This document shows positions 23,470 to 31,895 of a stretch of 59,648 bases of DNA, piece by piece. Source of the stretch: Pseudomonadota bacterium. Lineage in GTDB: Bacteria > Pseudomonadota > Alphaproteobacteria > Rhizobiales > Xanthobacteraceae. The stretch is taken from contig JAEWJH010000117.1 of assembly GCA_023386635.1 (NCBI GenBank), forward strand, positions 1 through 59,648, written 5' to 3'. Position 1 is the stretch's first letter. Every line of letters starts with the position of its first letter. Position numbers and translations under genes: made by a program. A model generated the notes under the pieces. That model had not been told where the DNA came from, made no database searches, and worked only from the letters and a program-made list of their open reading frames with translations.

Positions 23470-25833
23470 ATGACAGCAACCGGCATCGGCGCTCCCGTGC
23501 GCCGCAAGGAAGATCTCCGCTTCATCACCGGCAAGGGTCAATATACCGACGACGTCTATCGTCCCGGCGAGACCCGCGCGGTGTTCGTTCGTTCGCCGCA
23601 CGCGCACGCCAAAATCAAAAGCATCGACACCAAGGCCGCCGAGGCGATGCCCGGTGTCGTCGCCGTGCTCACCGGTGCGCAACTCGCGAATGACAAGATC
23701 GGCAATCTGATCTGCGGCTGGATGATCCATTCCAAGGACGGCTCGCCGATGAAGATGGCGGCGCACCCGGCGCTGGCCGCGAGCAAGGTCAATCACGTCG
23801 GCGACGCGGTCGCGGTGGTGATCGCCGAGAGTTCGGCGGAAGCGCGCGACGCCGCCGAAGCGGTGAAGGTCGACTACGAGGTTTTGCCGGCGGTGGTCGA
23901 TCCGCGCAAGGCGCGCGATAAAAGCGCGGCGCAGATCCATTCGGATATTCCGAACAATCTGATCTACGACTGGCATCTCGGCGACGCCAAGGCGGTGGAT
24001 GCCGCCTTTGCCGACGCCAAGCACGTTACCAAGATCGATCTCGTCAACAACCGGCTGTCGCCCAATCCGATGGAGCCGCGCGCCGCGCTCGCGGAATACG
24101 ATTCCGGCACCGAACACCTGACGCTGTGGAATACGTCGCAGAATCCGCATGTGGCGCGGCTCGTCATCTCAGCCTTCGTCGGCATGGCGCCGGAGAACAA
24201 GCTGCGCGTCATCGCGCCGGATGTCGGCGGCGGCTTCGGCTCGAAGATCTTCATCTATCCGGAAGAGGTGGTGTGTCTCTGGGCGGCGCGCCGCACCGGC
24301 CGGCCGGTGAAGTGGACGGGCGACCGCTCCGAAGCCTTCGTGACCGACGCGCATGGCCGCGATCACGTCACGCACGCGGAGATGGCGTTCGACGGCGAGG
24401 GCAAGGTGCTCGGCCTGCGGGTCAAGACCACCGCCAATCTCGGCGCTTACATGTCGACCTTCTCGTCCTCGGTGCCGACCTATCTTTATGCGACGCTGCT
24501 GTCCGGCCAGTACGCGATCCCGCAGATCTATTGCGAGGTGGCGGCGGTCTATACGAACACCGTGCCGGTCGACGCCTATCGCGGCGCCGGGCGGCCGGAA
24601 GCGACTTTCGTGGTCGAGCGGCTGATGGAAGTCGGCGCGCGCGAGATGGGGATCGAGCCGCCGGAGCTGCGCAAGCGCAATTTCGTGCGCACGTTCCCGC
24701 ATCAGACGCCGGTGATCATGAATTACGATTCCGGCGATTATCTCGCGTCGCTGAAGAAGGCGATGGAGATCGCCGATGTGAAGGGCTTTGCCAAGCGCAA
24801 GCGCGAGAGCGCGCGCCACGGCAAGCTGCGCGGCCTCGGCTATTCCAACTATATCGAGGCGTGCGGCATTGCTCCGTCGCAGGCGGTCGGCTCGCTCGGC
24901 GCCGGCGTCGGCCTGTGGGAGAGCGCGGAGGTGCGCGTCAACCCGACCGGCAGCGTCGAGGTGCTCACCGGCTCGCACAGCCATGGTCAGGGCCACGAGA
25001 CGACGTTCGCGCAACTGGTCGCCGACCGGCTCGGCATTCCGATGGACTCCGTCAGTATCGTCCATGGCGATACCGACAAGGTCCAGTTCGGCATGGGCAC
25101 CTATGGCTCGCGCTCCGGCGCGGGCGGCATGTCGGCGATCGTCAAGGCGCTGGAGAAGGTTGAGGCCAAGGCGAAGAAGGTTGCCGCCTTCATGATGGAA
25201 GCCGCCGAAGGCGACATCGAGTTCAAGGACGGCAAGTTCACTGTCGCCGGCACCGACAAATCCGCGGCATGGGGCGAGGTCGCGCTCAACGCCTATATCG
25301 CCCACAAATTCACCGGCGCCGAACTTGAGCCGGGCTTGAAGGAGGGGGCGTTCTACGATCCCACCAATTTCACGTTCCCGGCCGGCTGCCATATCTGCGA
25401 GGTCGAGATTGATCCCGACACCGGCAAGGCGGAGATCGTCGGCTGGACCGCGGTCGATGATTTCGGCGTGATCATCAATCCGATGATCGTCGAAGGCCAG
25501 GTGCATGGCGGCATCGCCCAGGGCGTCGGCCAGGCGCTGCTGGAAGGCGTGGTCTATGACGAACAGGGCCAGCTCGTCAGCGGCTCGTTCATGGACTATG
25601 CGATGCCGCGCGCGCACGATCTGCCGTCGTTCAAGGTCGACACCACGGAGACGCGCTGCCCGTCAAATCCGCTCGGCATCCGCGGTTGCGGCGAGGCCGG
25701 CGCGATCGCCGCACCGGCTGCCGTGATCAACGCCATCACCGACGCCATCGGCAGCGAGGATATCGCGATGCCGGCCACCCCCAATGCCGTCTGGCATGCC
25801 TTGCAGCGCGCGTCGCAGCGCAAGGCCGCCTGA
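23470..25833 (+). CDS. coxL: Form II CO dehydrogenase-like large subunit (molybdopterin-binding)
   Basis: This is the 787-residue catalytic subunit of the xanthine oxidase family, binding Mo and molybdopterin cytosine dinucleotide. The active-site loop is AYRGAGR (369-375), the form II signature, not the AYxCSFR of true aerobic CODH; there is no cysteine to hold copper. The catalytic glutamate is E742 in RGCGEAGAIAAP. GGGFGSK near 255 contacts the cofactor. Form II enzymes may oxidise CO weakly or act on other substrates, so the physiological substrate is open. Confidence 0.93.
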   Translation: MTATGIGAPVRRKEDLRFITGKGQYTDDVYRPGETRAVFVRSPHAHAKIKSIDTKAAEAMPGVVAVLTGAQLANDKIGNLICGWMIHSKDGSPMKMAAHPALAASKVNHVGDAVAVVIAESSAEARDAAEAVKVDYEVLPAVVDPRKARDKSAAQIHSDIPNNLIYDWHLGDAKAVDAAFADAKHVTKIDLVNNRLSPNPMEPRAALAEYDSGTEHLTLWNTSQNPHVARLVISAFVGMAPENKLRVIAPDVGGGFGSKIFIYPEEVVCLWAARRTGRPVKWTGDRSEAFVTDAHGRDHVTHAEMAFDGEGKVLGLRVKTTANLGAYMSTFSSSVPTYLYATLLSGQYAIPQIYCEVAAVYTNTVPVDAYRGAGRPEATFVVERLMEVGAREMGIEPPELRKRNFVRTFPHQTPVIMNYDSGDYLASLKKAMEIADVKGFAKRKRESARHGKLRGLGYSNYIEACGIAPSQAVGSLGAGVGLWESAEVRVNPTGSVEVLTGSHSHGQGHETTFAQLVADRLGIPMDSVSIVHGDTDKVQFGMGTYGSRSGAGGMSAIVKALEKVEAKAKKVAAFMMEAAEGDIEFKDGKFTVAGTDKSAAWGEVALNAYIAHKFTGAELEPGLKEGAFYDPTNFTFPAGCHICEVEIDPDTGKAEIVGWTAVDDFGVIINPMIVEGQVHGGIAQGVGQALLEGVVYDEQGQLVSGSFMDYAMPRAHDLPSFKVDTTETRCPSNPLGIRGCGEAGAIAAPAAVINAITDAIGSEDIAMPATPNAVWHALQRASQRKAA

Positions 25834-25861
25834 CGGGACACGGACGAACAAGGAGACACCG

Positions 25862-26680
25862 ATGTACGCTTTCACCTATCACCGCCCGACCACCGTGCGG
25901 CAGGCGGCCAACCTGCTGGCCAAGCATCCGGAGGCCAAGCTCCTGGCGGGCGGTCATTCGCTGATCCCGGTGATGAAGCAGCGGCTCGCCGCGCCGAGCG
26001 TGATCGTCGATCTCAACAAGGTCGAAGGTATCGCCGGTGTCGAGATCAGCGGACGCTCCGTCACCATCGGCGCGATGACGCGCCATGCCGACGTCGCCAA
26101 TTCGCCGATCTTGCGCGAAGCGATGCCGGCGCTGGCCGGCGTGCCGGGCTCGATCGGCGATCCGCAGGTGCGCAACCGCGGCACCATCGGCGGCTCGATC
26201 GCCAACAACGATCCCAACGCCGACTATCCGGCCGCCTGCCTCGGCCTCGGCGCCACCATCGTCACCAACAAGCGCAAGATCGCGGCGGACGATTTCTTCA
26301 CCGGCATGTTTTCGACCGCGCTCGAGGAGAACGAGATCATCGTCAAGATCCAGTTCCCGCTCGCGAAGAAGGCCGGCTACGAGAAGTTCAAGCATCCGGC
26401 CTCGGGCTTCGCGCTGGTCGGCGTGTTCGTGTCAAAGCGCTCGTCGGATATCCGCGTTGCGGTGACAGGCGCTGGCGCCAACGGCGTGTTCCGCGTCAAG
26501 TCGTTCGAGGAGGCGTTGAAGAAGCGGTTTGCCGCGAAGTCCCTCGAAGGCATGACGATCCCGGCGGCGGGCATGAACAGCGATATCCATGCAGGCGCGG
26601 ATTATCGCGCGCATCTGGTCGGGGTGCTGGCGCGCCGCGCGCTCGACAAGGCCAATGCGAAGGGTGAGGACGGCGACTGA
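25862..26680 (+). CDS. coxM: CO dehydrogenase-like medium subunit, FAD-binding
   Basis: This is a 272-residue flavoprotein subunit. FAD-binding motifs AGGHS (29-33) and TIGG (108-111, followed by SIANNDPNADYP) are intact. The C-terminal CO_deh_flav_C domain starts near 175. AAGGAGACACCG precedes the ATG. It passes electrons from CoxS toward quinones or another acceptor. It follows coxL by 28 bp. Confidence 0.95.
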   Translation: MYAFTYHRPTTVRQAANLLAKHPEAKLLAGGHSLIPVMKQRLAAPSVIVDLNKVEGIAGVEISGRSVTIGAMTRHADVANSPILREAMPALAGVPGSIGDPQVRNRGTIGGSIANNDPNADYPAACLGLGATIVTNKRKIAADDFFTGMFSTALEENEIIVKIQFPLAKKAGYEKFKHPASGFALVGVFVSKRSSDIRVAVTGAGANGVFRVKSFEEALKKRFAAKSLEGMTIPAAGMNSDIHAGADYRAHLVGVLARRALDKANAKGEDGD

Positions 26681-26729
26681 GCGCCCGGTCTTCGTTCCCG
26701 TAAAAAATTGATCCAGCGGGAGGCGTCTC

Positions 26730-27107
26730 ATGTACGCCAGAGCGCTTGCCGTCTGGGTCCTGATCATCGTTCTCGAAAGCGCCAACGGCATCGTGCGCCG
26801 CCTGATTGCTGGCGACGATCTCGCCGCCCGTCAGGTGGGCGCGGTGATCGGCAGTGCCATCATTCTTGCGGTCGCGCTGCTGACCATCCGCCGCATTCAT
26901 CCCGGAACGGCGGCGAATGCGCTCGCCGTGGGCTTGCTGTGGGTCGTTCTGACCGTGGGTTTCGATCTCACGCTCGGCTCTCTGGCTGGGTTGAGCTGGG
27001 AACGCATCGCTGCCGATTTCGACGTGAGGCAGGGTGGGGCCATGCCTGTTGGCTTGGCGGTGATGCTGTTCGCGCCGCTGCTGGCCCTGTCTCTACGGCG
27101 CGCGTGA
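26730..27107 (+). CDS. Small membrane protein downstream of coxM
   Basis: This is a 125-residue protein with four hydrophobic segments at about 4-19, 35-53, 62-86 and 103-120. I do not recognise the family. GGGAGGCG precedes the ATG and a strong terminator follows. It is 49 bp after coxM in the same direction and could share its transcript, but nothing in the sequence ties it to the hydroxylase. Confidence 0.6.
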   Translation: MYARALAVWVLIIVLESANGIVRRLIAGDDLAARQVGAVIGSAIILAVALLTIRRIHPGTAANALAVGLLWVVLTVGFDLTLGSLAGLSWERIAADFDVRQGGAMPVGLAVMLFAPLLALSLRRA

Positions 27108-27114
27108 CGAAAGC

Positions 27115-27144
27115 AAAAAGGCTCCGCTGTCGCGGAGCCTTTTT
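27115..27144 (+). terminator. Bidirectional terminator ending the coxSLM transcript
   Basis: A 13-bp stem (AAAAAGGCTCCGC/GCGGAGCCTTTTT) with a four-base loop lies between two convergent genes. It closes the plus-strand cox operon and the minus-strand barrel gene. Confidence 0.9.
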
Positions 27145-27166
27145 GCCTTTGGCGGATGCGTTCGTC

Positions 27167-27886
27167 TCAGGCGCCGAAGCGGTAGTTCACGCCGAGGCGC
27201 AGCTGATGCGATTGATGGCGGCTGTTGACCGGCTGGATGCCGCCGTCTTCGTCCGGCAGCGCCGTGGTCTTGCTGCCGAACTGGACATAGTCGTATTCGA
27301 GCCGCAGCGACCAGTTGCGGTCGAGCGCCGCTTCGACACCGCCACCAAGCGTCCATCCGGTACGGCGGATGGTATTGCTGCCAGACTGGCCGGTGGTCAG
27401 GTTGCTGAAGCTGTAGCGGATGTCGCCGAACGCGATGCCGCCCTTCACGTAAGCGAGATAGCGATCAAACGCGTAGCCGAGCCGTCCGGTCACCAGCGAG
27501 GTCCAGCGCAGATGCGGATTCAGCGTCGAACGGTCGCCGTCGGTCGGATCGATGACGACCGACGATGCGCCCTTGATGCCTGACGCGGTGTAGTCGGCTT
27601 CGAGGCCAAGCACCCACGAGCCGATCTGGTAGTTGAAGCCGATCTGGCCGCCGCCGAGCACGCCGTTGTTGCGAACACTGACGCTTTCGCCGCTGGTGAG
27701 ATCCGTCCAGCGCGAATTGGCCCAGCCATAGCCGATGTGGCCGCCGACATAGACGCCGGTCCAGGTGAACGGGACCGCCGCGGCGACCGGCTGCATCGGC
27801 GCTTTGCGCGGCAGGTCTGCCGCGGTCGCCGCGGCGGTGCTCAACAACACGGCTGCCGCCGCAGCCACGGAAACAAAACGAGTCAT
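27167..27886 (-). CDS. Outer-membrane beta-barrel protein (Omp25/RopB-like)
   Basis: This is a 239-residue protein. A signal peptide (residues 1-22, AAATAA) precedes DLPRKAP, the usual mature start of rhizobial Omp25/Omp31 proteins. Then comes an eight-strand barrel pattern (FTWTGVYVGGHIGYGW, GVLGGGQIGFNYQIGSWVLGLEADY, LVTGRLGYAFDRYLAYVKGG, RTGWTLGGGVEAALDRNWSLRLEYDYV) ending in the barrel-assembly signal LRLGVNYRF plus GA. It is the reverse strand of the cox locus and likely unrelated to it. Confidence 0.88.
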   Translation of the reverse strand: MTRFVSVAAAAAVLLSTAAATAADLPRKAPMQPVAAAVPFTWTGVYVGGHIGYGWANSRWTDLTSGESVSVRNNGVLGGGQIGFNYQIGSWVLGLEADYTASGIKGASSVVIDPTDGDRSTLNPHLRWTSLVTGRLGYAFDRYLAYVKGGIAFGDIRYSFSNLTTGQSGSNTIRRTGWTLGGGVEAALDRNWSLRLEYDYVQFGSKTTALPDEDGGIQPVNSRHQSHQLRLGVNYRFGA

Positions 27887-28038
27887 GAAAAAACGCTCCC
27901 CGGTCCCGAATTGAACTGAAGGCACTCCATATCGGCGCTGCGCGCGCAGACAACCCTTGTGCGGCAAACTATCGCAATCTCGCGCGGCGGGACTGCGATC
28001 AAAGTTGATGACTCGTTATCGCACGGCGCGTGTGTGAT

Positions 28039-28554
28039 TTATGTCGCCGGCTGCTCGAGTTCGGCGAGCAGATTGCGCAGATCGAGCGGCTTCGAGCCCA
28101 TGACAATGTGTCCGTTCGGCGCGTGCTCCCATTCATCCTGCGGCCGATCGCGATAAAGCTCGACGCCGTTCTCGTCGGGATCGCGCAGATAGAGCGCTTC
28201 GCTGACGCCGTGATCGCTCGCGCCGTCGAGCGGAATGCGCGCCGCGATCAGCCGTTGCAAGGCATCGGCGAGCAGGCGGCGCGTCGGATAGAGGATCGCC
28301 ACGTGATAAAGCCCCGTGCAGCCGGGCGGGGGCGGCTCGGCGCCGGCGCTCTGCCAGGTGTTGATCGCGAGATGGTGATGATAGCCGCCGGCGGACATGA
28401 ACACGGCCCCCGCGCGCTCGCGGGTCACGGTGAACCCCAGAATATCGCGGTAGAAGGCCAGCGAGCGCTCCAGATCGGCGACCTTGAGGTGGACATGGCC
28501 GATCCGCACCCGGGCATCGATTGTCGGATTGATCCCGGGCCCGTCCTGCGTCAT
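28039..28554 (-). CDS. VOC family protein, extradiol dioxygenase-like
   Basis: This is a 171-residue vicinal-oxygen-chelate protein. Paired beta-alpha-beta modules are visible: RIGHVHLKVADLERSLAFYRDILGFTVT near the N-terminus and LYHVAILYPTRRLLADALQRL, then DHGVSEALYLRDPDENGVELYRDRP. Candidate metal ligands are the His in GHVHLKV, the His in GLYHVAIL and the Glu in GVELYRD. This resembles the CatE/ring-cleaving-type fold, but the substrate is unknown. It is divergent from the moxR gene; 65 bp separate them. Confidence 0.8.
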   Translation of the reverse strand: MTQDGPGINPTIDARVRIGHVHLKVADLERSLAFYRDILGFTVTRERAGAVFMSAGGYHHHLAINTWQSAGAEPPPPGCTGLYHVAILYPTRRLLADALQRLIAARIPLDGASDHGVSEALYLRDPDENGVELYRDRPQDEWEHAPNGHIVMGSKPLDLRNLLAELEQPAT

Positions 28555-28619
28555 GGCTGATCCCTGAAAAATGCACTGACTCAATGCGATATGCTGGGTT
28601 TTAGGATAGACTGCCCGCG

Positions 28620-29540
28620 ATGACAAAATTGCCTGTTCCCACCTCCATCGACGAGACGCTGACGCTGCTGACCGCCGGCGGCTATGTCGCCGATCGCGCG
28701 CTCGCCACCGTGCTGTTCCTGTCGCTGCGCATGGGCAAGCCGCTGTTCCTCGAGGGCGAGGCCGGCGTCGGCAAGACCGAGATCGCCAAGGTGCTGTCGC
28801 ACACGCTCGGGCGCCGCCTGATCCGCCTGCAATGTTACGAGGGCCTCGACGTCGCCGCCGCGGTCTATGAATGGAATTATGCGGCGCAGATGATCGCGAT
28901 CCGGCTCGGCGAAGCCGGCGGCGACACCGATCGCGCGCGGCTGGAGAGCGACGTGTTCTCCGAGCGTTTTCTGATCAAGCGACCGCTGCTGCAGGCGCTG
29001 GAGCCGGACCCCGCTGGCGCCCCGGTGCTGCTCATCGATGAGCTCGACCGCACCGACGAGGCCTTCGAGGCATTCCTGCTGGAAGTGCTGGCGGATTTCC
29101 AGGTGACGATCCCCGAGCTTGGCACGGTCAAGGCGGCGCATCCGCCGATCGTCATCATCACGTCGAACCGCACCCGCGAGGTGCATGACGCGCTCAAGCG
29201 CCGCTGTCTCTATCACTGGGTCGGCTATCCGAGCGCCGAGCGCGAACTGAATATCCTGCGCACGCGGCTGCCCGGCATCGGCAAGAAATTATCGGAGCAG
29301 GTGGTTGCGTTCGTGCAGGCGCTGCGGAAGGAAGACGTTTTCAAGGCGCCCGGCGTTGCCGAAACGCTCGACTGGGCGACGGCGCTGAACGAACTCGATG
29401 CCATCGCGCTCGATCCGGCGATGGTGTCCGACACGCTCGGCACGCTGCTCAAATATCAGGACGACATCGCTCGCGTCGATCAGAGCAAGATCAAGGAATT
29501 GCTCGACGGGATCAAATCGGATCTGCGCGCGGCGGAGTAA
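28620..29540 (+). CDS. coxD: MoxR-family AAA+ ATPase (CoxD-like)
   Basis: This is a 306-residue AAA+ ATPase. Walker A GEAGVGKT is at 46-53, Walker B VLLIDELDRTDE near 137-148 and sensor 1 IVIITSNRTRE near 178-188. In carboxydotrophs the equivalent CoxD acts with the VWA protein CoxE in maturing the Mo site. Here the downstream gene is a CoxE homolog 10 bp away, which supports the same partnership. In a form II context no copper insertion is expected, so the step may be cofactor sulfuration or insertion. Confidence 0.9.
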   Translation: MTKLPVPTSIDETLTLLTAGGYVADRALATVLFLSLRMGKPLFLEGEAGVGKTEIAKVLSHTLGRRLIRLQCYEGLDVAAAVYEWNYAAQMIAIRLGEAGGDTDRARLESDVFSERFLIKRPLLQALEPDPAGAPVLLIDELDRTDEAFEAFLLEVLADFQVTIPELGTVKAAHPPIVIITSNRTREVHDALKRRCLYHWVGYPSAERELNILRTRLPGIGKKLSEQVVAFVQALRKEDVFKAPGVAETLDWATALNELDAIALDPAMVSDTLGTLLKYQDDIARVDQSKIKELLDGIKSDLRAAE

Positions 29541-29550
29541 GGACCTCGTT

Positions 29551-30792
29551 GTGAACGAGCGTGACAAAACGGTTGCCAGCCCATCTCCGGCGAACGGGGT
29601 GGATGAAGGCAAGGGCCGTCTTGCCGACAACATCGTCTATTTCGCCCGCGCGCTGCGCGCCGCCGGCGTGCCGGTCGGACCGCGCGCGGTGCTCGACGCC
29701 ATCGAGGCGGTGCATGTGGTGCGGGTCGGCAAGCGGCAGGATTTCTACTGGACGCTGCATGCGGTGTTCGTGAAGCGGCATGAGCATTCGATCCTGTTCG
29801 ATCAGGCATTCCGCATTTTCTTTCGCAAGCGTGCGTTTCTCGACAAGCTGATCGCGGCGATGCTGCCGGAGCAGAAGATCAACGAGGCGGAGAAGCCGCC
29901 GCCGGGCATGCAGCGCATCCAGGATGCGCTGGGGCCGCAGCAGCGCGAGGCGCAGGACAAATCCGAGGTCGAGATCGATGCGCGGCTGACGGTGTCGGAT
30001 CGCGAGGTTTCGTCGAAAAAGGACTTCGCGCAGATGACCGCGGCCGAGATCGCCGCGGCGCGCGCCGCGATCGCGCGCATGCGTCTGCCGCTCGACGAGG
30101 TCAAGACACGGCGTCTGGGCCCGAGCCGGCGTGGCCGGCTGATCGATCTGCGCCGCACCGTTCGCGCCAGCATGAAAGCGGGCGGGGCGCTGATCGATCT
30201 CAAATATCTCGGCGAGCGCACGAAGGCGCCGCCGATCGTCGCGCTGCTCGATATTTCCGGCTCGATGAGCCAGTACACCCGCCTGTTCCTGCATTTCCTG
30301 CATGCGGTGACGGATGCGCGCAAGCGTGTGCACACCTTCCTGTTCGGCACGCGGCTCACCAATGTCAGCCGCGCGCTGCGGTACAAGGATCCCGACGAAG
30401 CGCTGGCCGCCTGTTCGTCGCATGTGACGGACTGGTCGGGCGGCACGCGGATCGCCACATCGCTGCACGAGTTCAACAAGGAGTGGGCGCGCCGGGTGCT
30501 CACCCAGGGCGCGGTGGTGCTGCTGATCACCGACGGGCTGGAGCGCGACGGCGACGACACGCTGGCCTTCGAGATCGACCGGCTGCACCGGTCCTGCCGC
30601 CGCCTCATCTGGCTCAACCCGCTGCTGCGCTATGAGGGTTTCCAGCCGCGTGCGCGGGGGGTGCGCACCATCCTGAGCCATGTTGACGAATTGCGGCCAA
30701 TCCATAACTTGGAGTCCATGCACGACCTGATCCGCGCGCTGGCGAAAGGATCAGGCGACGGCGACCGGAAAGCGATGCTACGGGTAGCGTAG
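29551..30792 (+). CDS. coxE: CoxE-like VWA domain protein
   Basis: This is a 413-residue protein starting at GTG 29551 (TAAGGA seven bases before). The N-terminal part (to about 200) is helical and the C-terminal part is a von Willebrand A domain with the metal-binding MIDAS D234-x-S236-x-S238 (LLDISGSMSQY), and later TDWSGGTRI and LLITDGLERD. MoxR-VWA pairs act as co-chaperones for metalloenzyme assembly. It follows the MoxR gene and precedes XdhC genes, so it belongs to cofactor maturation. Confidence 0.9.
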   Translation: MNERDKTVASPSPANGVDEGKGRLADNIVYFARALRAAGVPVGPRAVLDAIEAVHVVRVGKRQDFYWTLHAVFVKRHEHSILFDQAFRIFFRKRAFLDKLIAAMLPEQKINEAEKPPPGMQRIQDALGPQQREAQDKSEVEIDARLTVSDREVSSKKDFAQMTAAEIAAARAAIARMRLPLDEVKTRRLGPSRRGRLIDLRRTVRASMKAGGALIDLKYLGERTKAPPIVALLDISGSMSQYTRLFLHFLHAVTDARKRVHTFLFGTRLTNVSRALRYKDPDEALAACSSHVTDWSGGTRIATSLHEFNKEWARRVLTQGAVVLLITDGLERDGDDTLAFEIDRLHRSCRRLIWLNPLLRYEGFQPRARGVRTILSHVDELRPIHNLESMHDLIRALAKGSGDGDRKAMLRVA

Positions 30793-30872
30793 ATCGCGGT
30801 TGCCGCCTCTGTGCCCGACACCGTGAACCGGAACGGTCCAGCGATGGGCCGATGGGACTTTTGGAGGCGATG

Positions 30873-31208
30873 ATGGATACCACCATGCTGGCGCGAGACG
30901 AGGACATCCTCAAGGCGGCGGAGGACTGGCGCAAGGCCGGCCGCGGCGTGGCTTTGGCCACGGTGGTCGAGACGTGGGGCTCGGCGCCGCGCCCGACCGG
31001 ATCGAACCTGGTGATCGACGAGGAGGGCAATTTCCTCGGTTCGGTATCCGGCGGATGCGTCGAGGGCGCCGTGGTCACCGAGGCGATGGACGTGATCGAG
31101 AACGGCAAGCCGCGCCTGCTGGAATTCGGCGTCGCCGACGAGACCGCCTGGAATGTCGGGCTGTCGTGCGGCGGTCGCATCCGTGTCTATGTCGAGAAGG
31201 TGGATTAA
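30873..31208 (+). CDS. XdhC/CoxI N-terminal domain protein
   Basis: This is a 111-residue protein equal to the XdhC_CoxI N-terminal domain (ATVVETWGSAPRPTGSNLVIDEEGNFLGSVSGGCVEGAV and GLSCGGRIRVYVE). XdhC proteins bind the molybdenum cofactor, protect it and help its sulfuration before insertion. GGAGG lies five bases before the ATG at 30873; upstream in-frame ATGs at 30852 and 30870 are less well placed. The C-terminal half of XdhC is the next ORF, directly abutting. Confidence 0.9.
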   Translation: MDTTMLARDEDILKAAEDWRKAGRGVALATVVETWGSAPRPTGSNLVIDEEGNFLGSVSGGCVEGAVVTEAMDVIENGKPRLLEFGVADETAWNVGLSCGGRIRVYVEKVD

Positions 31209-31895
31209 GTGAAGCTCGCGGAATTACAGACGGTCAATGCGGAACGCGCCGCGCGGCGCGCTGTCCTGGTCGTCACCGATATCAAGAGCGGCGCGCAGCG
31301 CGTCGTCAAGGCGACGGACGTTGCGAAGGATCCTCTGAAGGAGGTGCTGCAGAAGCGTCTGCGTCTCGGCAAGAGCGGGATGGAAGAAACGCCGGAAGGC
31401 GAGGTGTTCGTCACCGTACACGTTCCGTCGGCGAAGCTCGTCATCACCGGCGCGGTGCATATCAGTCAGGCGCTGGCGCCGATGGCGAAGATGCTTGGCT
31501 ACGACGTCACGGTGGTCGATCCGCGCACGGCTTTTGCCTCGCCGGAGCGGTTTCCCGACGTCAAGGTGGTCGCCGAATGGCCGGACGTGGCTCTGCCACC
31601 ACTCGGCGTTGATCGCTACACGGCGTTCGTCGCGCTGACGCATGATCCGAAGATCGACGATCCGGCACTGAAACATGCGCTGGAGCGCGACTGCTTCTAT
31701 ATCGGCGCGCTCGGCTCGCGAAAGACGCACGCGAAACGGGTCGACCGGCTGAAGCAGAACGGCTTCGACGATGCGGCGATCGCGCGCATCCATGCGCCGA
31801 TCGGGCTCGATATCGATGCGGTATCGCCGCCGGAGATTGCGGTCGCGATTCTGGGTCAGATCACCGCGACGCTGCGGCGGAGGGACGAGACATGA
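31209..31895 (+). CDS. XdhC C-terminal Rossmann domain protein
   Basis: This is a 228-residue protein whose GTG start follows the previous stop codon with no gap. It contains the XdhC Rossmann domain: KLVITGAVHISQALAPMAKMLGYDVTVVDPR near 78-108, FVALTHDPKIDDPAL, YIGALGSRKTHAKRVDRL and IHAPIGLDIDAVSPPEIAVAIL. Together with the preceding ORF it rebuilds a full XdhC as two chains. Its first 70 residues resemble a second small domain. It overlaps the next gene by 4 bp. Confidence 0.9.
   Translation: MKLAELQTVNAERAARRAVLVVTDIKSGAQRVVKATDVAKDPLKEVLQKRLRLGKSGMEETPEGEVFVTVHVPSAKLVITGAVHISQALAPMAKMLGYDVTVVDPRTAFASPERFPDVKVVAEWPDVALPPLGVDRYTAFVALTHDPKIDDPALKHALERDCFYIGALGSRKTHAKRVDRLKQNGFDDAAIARIHAPIGLDIDAVSPPEIAVAILGQITATLRRRDET

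Noticed and set aside
23470..25833. Calling the enzyme a true (form I) aerobic CO dehydrogenase
   Set aside because: The active-site loop is AYRGAGR and there is no copper-binding cysteine.
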